A DNA stretch of 64,000 nt from UBA5018 sp947463165 (GTDB lineage Bacteria > Cyanobacteriota > Cyanobacteriia > PCC-6307 > Cyanobiaceae), in assembly GCA_943371245.1 (NCBI GenBank), contig CALRTY020000004.1, positions 124,001 to 188,000 of the forward strand, in the 5' to 3' direction. The position numbers and the translations under genes were made by a program. The notes under the pieces were generated by a model. That model made no database searches. It had not been told where the DNA came from and saw only the letters and a program-made list of their open reading frames with translations. Shown here piece after piece: positions 62,164-64,000 of this stretch. The first letter of the stretch is position 1. Each line of letters starts with the position of its first letter.

Positions 62164-62421
62164 ATGGGCCCGCTCTCCTTGGCCAACTCCAGGCCTACTA
62201 GGCGCCGGCTGCCCTGCTGGAGCCCCCCGGACGGGGGGCGGCTGGGCCTGAAGCGCCGACCCCCAGAGCCCCTGGCCCTGGGGGCCGGCGATGGCCTGGT
62301 ATCAGCCCTGGTGGTGGCCCTGCTGATCCTGGCGGCCCTGCTGCTGGCGCCGGAGCAACCCCGGGATCAAGAGGCCATCTGCCAGCGCCATAACGGCGTG
62401 GCGGCCTGCCGGGTTTGGTGA
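62164..62421 (+). CDS. Small conserved-looking membrane protein
   Basis: 85-aa predicted protein with a central hydrophobic helix (LVSALVVALLILAALLLA) and a C-terminal CQRHNGVAACRVW stretch resembling a short Cys/His tail found in picocyanobacterial small proteins. The N-terminal part is uncertain; ATG 62164 is one choice and 62056 another. Its last 55 bases overlap, convergently, the HNH gene end. Confidence 0.5.
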   Translation: MGPLSLANSRPTRRRLPCWSPPDGGRLGLKRRPPEPLALGAGDGLVSALVVALLILAALLLAPEQPRDQEAICQRHNGVAACRVW

Positions 62422-62780
62422 GCCTCGGGGTTTGGCTGGGGTGTCGTCCACTCCAGCAGCCGCATCGCCAGGCGCAGGTCGCCATCGCTCCAGGCGCGAA
62501 TCGCCATCGCCCGGCGGGGGTCGTAGAAGCTTTGGCTGCGATACCAAACGAACACGTCGGTGTCCCCCTTGTGGCCGTTGCAGGCCAGGCAGGCCGGCAC
62601 ACAGTTTTCGGTGACACTCAGGCCGCCGCGGCTCTGGGGCAATACGTGGTCAATCGATTCAGAGCGCTGGCCGCAGTAAATGCAGCGCTGGTCGGTGAGC
62701 TGATGCAACGACTGTCGCCAGCGTCGCACCCGCAGTTTTGGGCACAGGTCCTCTAGGAACACCGCATCCCTGGCCTGCAT
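62367..62780 (-). CDS. HNH endonuclease family protein
   Basis: 137-aa protein with the HNH zinc/metal centre: CIYCGQRSESIDHVLPQSRGG, then ENCVPACLACNGHKGD. The C-x2-C pairs and the D-H and N-H-K residues match stand-alone HNH nucleases. The N-terminal 30 residues are basic. It is common next to a SNF2 helicase in this order in picocyanobacteria. The biological role is unknown. It is divergent from the SNF2 gene by 73 bases. Confidence 0.85.
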   Translation of the reverse strand: MQARDAVFLEDLCPKLRVRRWRQSLHQLTDQRCIYCGQRSESIDHVLPQSRGGLSVTENCVPACLACNGHKGDTDVFVWYRSQSFYDPRRAMAIRAWSDGDLRLAMRLLEWTTPQPNPEAHQTRQAATPLWRWQMAS

Positions 62781-62853
62781 TTGCCTGGTTCGATTGGCGG
62801 CAGTGTCGCCCAGGTGGCCCAGGTGTCAATGTGTCGAGGGTTGCCGTTTGCCC

Positions 62854-64000
62854 ATGTGCTGCCGGCTGCGTCTGGGCGCCAGCGGCCGAATTGAGGTGGT
62901 TTCGCCCTATGACGCCGTCACCTGGGCCCAATTGCGGGCGATTCGGCCCCGGGGCCAGTGGCGCCAGGCGGCTAAATGCTGGGAGTTTCCGCTGGAGGCG
63001 GCCCTGGCGCTGGCCCAGCTGCTGGCGGGTCGCTTCCCGATCGAACCTGAGCTGCAGCAGTGGCTCACCTGGATGCGCCAGCCGCTGCCGCCGCTGCCGC
63101 CGCATCGGGATCTGGTGGCGGCGGCGCAGTTGGAGCTGCCTTTGGCCGATGGCCGCAGCCTCTATGCCCACCAGCGGGCGGCGGTGCGCTGGTTGTTGGC
63201 CCGCCGCGGCGCCCTGCTGGCCGATGCGATGGGCCTGGGCAAGACCCTCTCGGCCCTGGTGGCGGCCCGGGCCATGGTGCGCCTGGCCGACTGTCGCCTG
63301 CTGGTGCTCGCCCCGGTGGGGCTCCACGGCCATTGGCGGGCAGAGGCGGCTGCCCTGGGTTTGAGGCTTGAATTGCATAGCTGGGCCAGCCCACCGCTGG
63401 AGCTGCCGCCGGCCGGCACGGTGCTGATTGCCGATGAGGCCCACTATGCCCAGAACTCCCACACCAGGCGCAGCCTTGCCCTGCTGCGCCTGGCGCGCCA
63501 CCCAAGACTGCGGGCGATTTGGCTGTTGACCGGCACCCCGATGAAGAACGGCCGGCCGGCGCAGCTGTTGCCGCTGCTGGCCGCCATCGATCACCCCCTG
63601 GCCCGGGATCAGCTGGCTTTTGAGGAGTTGTTTTGTCAGGGCCACTGGCGCCAGCAGGGGGGGCGGCTGCGCTGGCAGGCAGATGGCGCCAGCCGGTTGG
63701 AGGAATTGCAACGGCTCACCCGGCCAATGCTGTTGCATCGGCGCAAGCAGGATTGTCTCGACTTGCCGCCCAAGCGGCGCTGCCTGCTGCCGGTGGAGCT
63801 CAGCGAGGCGGAGGGGTTGGGTTTTCAGCATCGTCTGGAGCGCACCGTGGACGACTACCGCCGCCGCGCCGCCCTTGGTGAGGTGCGCCGCGATGCCGAG
63901 GCCCTGGCCGTGCTCACCGCCCTGCGCCGCATCGCCTCTGACTACAAGTTGTCCGCCACCTGTGACCTGGTGGGCGAGCTGTTGCGGCAGGGGGAGGCGG
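62854..64000 (+). CDS. SNF2-family DEAD/DEAH helicase, partial at right edge
   Basis: Open frame from ATG 62854 running off the end of the window (at least 382 aa). The N-terminal part is a substrate domain (GRIEVVSPYDAVTW, KCWEFPLEAALALAQLL). The helicase core then has LYAHQRAAVRWLL (motif Q), ADAMGLGKTLSAL (Walker A), LIADEAHYAQN (Walker B, DEAH) and LLTGTPMKNG (motif III). It is probably a SMARCAL1/HepA-like remodelling ATPase. The opposite-strand frame of 390 aa is its shadow. Confidence 0.88.
   Translation, partial: MCCRLRLGASGRIEVVSPYDAVTWAQLRAIRPRGQWRQAAKCWEFPLEAALALAQLLAGRFPIEPELQQWLTWMRQPLPPLPPHRDLVAAAQLELPLADGRSLYAHQRAAVRWLLARRGALLADAMGLGKTLSALVAARAMVRLADCRLLVLAPVGLHGHWRAEAAALGLRLELHSWASPPLELPPAGTVLIADEAHYAQNSHTRRSLALLRLARHPRLRAIWLLTGTPMKNGRPAQLLPLLAAIDHPLARDQLAFEELFCQGHWRQQGGRLRWQADGASRLEELQRLTRPMLLHRRKQDCLDLPPKRRCLLPVELSEAEGLGFQHRLERTVDDYRRRAALGEVRRDAEALAVLTALRRIASDYKLSATCDLVGELLRQGEA

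Noticed and set aside
62659..63831. 390-aa minus-strand frame at the right end
   Set aside because: It is the antisense shadow of the SNF2 helicase, whose motifs (DAMGLGKT, DEAH, LTGTP) are clear on the plus strand.
1..64000. tRNA, rRNA and CRISPR arrays
   Set aside because: No cloverleaf-like sequence, rRNA segment or regularly spaced direct repeats with unique spacers were recognised, though a covariance-model scan was not possible.

Overview
The window looks like a picocyanobacterial chromosome of the Synechococcus/Cyanobium/Prochlorococcus group. Reasons are the GC-rich coding, HIP1-type GCGATCGC palindromes (for example 6545-6554), cyanobacterial families (Gap2, a lumenal CYP38-like cyclophilin, a glycine-rich RRM protein), and the gene order dnaN - PRC-barrel protein - purL - purF - gyrA-like - TPR - queG - membrane proteins - nusB - ftsY - PP2C - argH - RRM - dus. 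That order is familiar from the start of marine picocyanobacterial chromosomes, where dnaN lies beside the replication origin. The species assignment is inference.

Layout. 1-6282 holds recN, an SDR oxidoreductase and uvrA. 6283-6973 is a 690-base gap with a candidate oriC. 6974-13218 is dnaN, a PRC-barrel protein, purL and purF. 13219-26388 is an accessory island inserted in the conserved block. 26389-36647 returns to the core: methyltransferase, glycosyltransferase, gyrA/parC, TPR, queG, two membrane proteins, nusB, ftsY. 36648-38176 is a repeat-rich 1.5-kb gap. 38177-64000 is core: PP2C, argH, RRM, dus, a flavoprotein, pilB-pilT-pilC, grpE-dnaJ, a TusA-like protein, rsgA, ybaB, murB-murC, gap2, thiL, cyclophilin, efp-accB, pdxA, an epimerase, an HNH protein and a partial SNF2 helicase running off the right edge.

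The island is the interesting part. It holds a complete type II CBASS anti-phage operon on the minus strand (Cap4 nuclease-SAVED effector, CD-NTase, Cap2 E1-E2, Cap3 JAMM protease), read as one translationally coupled unit. The operon lies between two direct copies of a 684-bp segment carrying the same 3'-truncated fatty-acid hydroxylase gene (about 18 differences by eye). To its right are cassette-like units: a DCL-domain protein, a RelA/SpoT-domain protein, and a RelA/SpoT protein with a small partner. These are separated by sites that fit integron attC recombination sites (RYYYAAC...GTTRRRY ends with paired inner arms). To its left are three toxin-antitoxin-like pairs and a SemiSWEET gene, with two further attC-like sites. 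No integron integrase is visible, so this resembles a CALIN (attC cluster lacking an integrase) carrying defence and toxin genes.

A second theme is short tandem repeats with periods of 15-21 bases. Some are in frame in disordered tails or loops (DnaN loop, GrpE N-terminus, long MurC C-terminal tail). Others lie in gaps (after the PRC-barrel gene and after ftsY). Several inverted-repeat elements also occur in gaps. No tRNA, rRNA or CRISPR was recognised.
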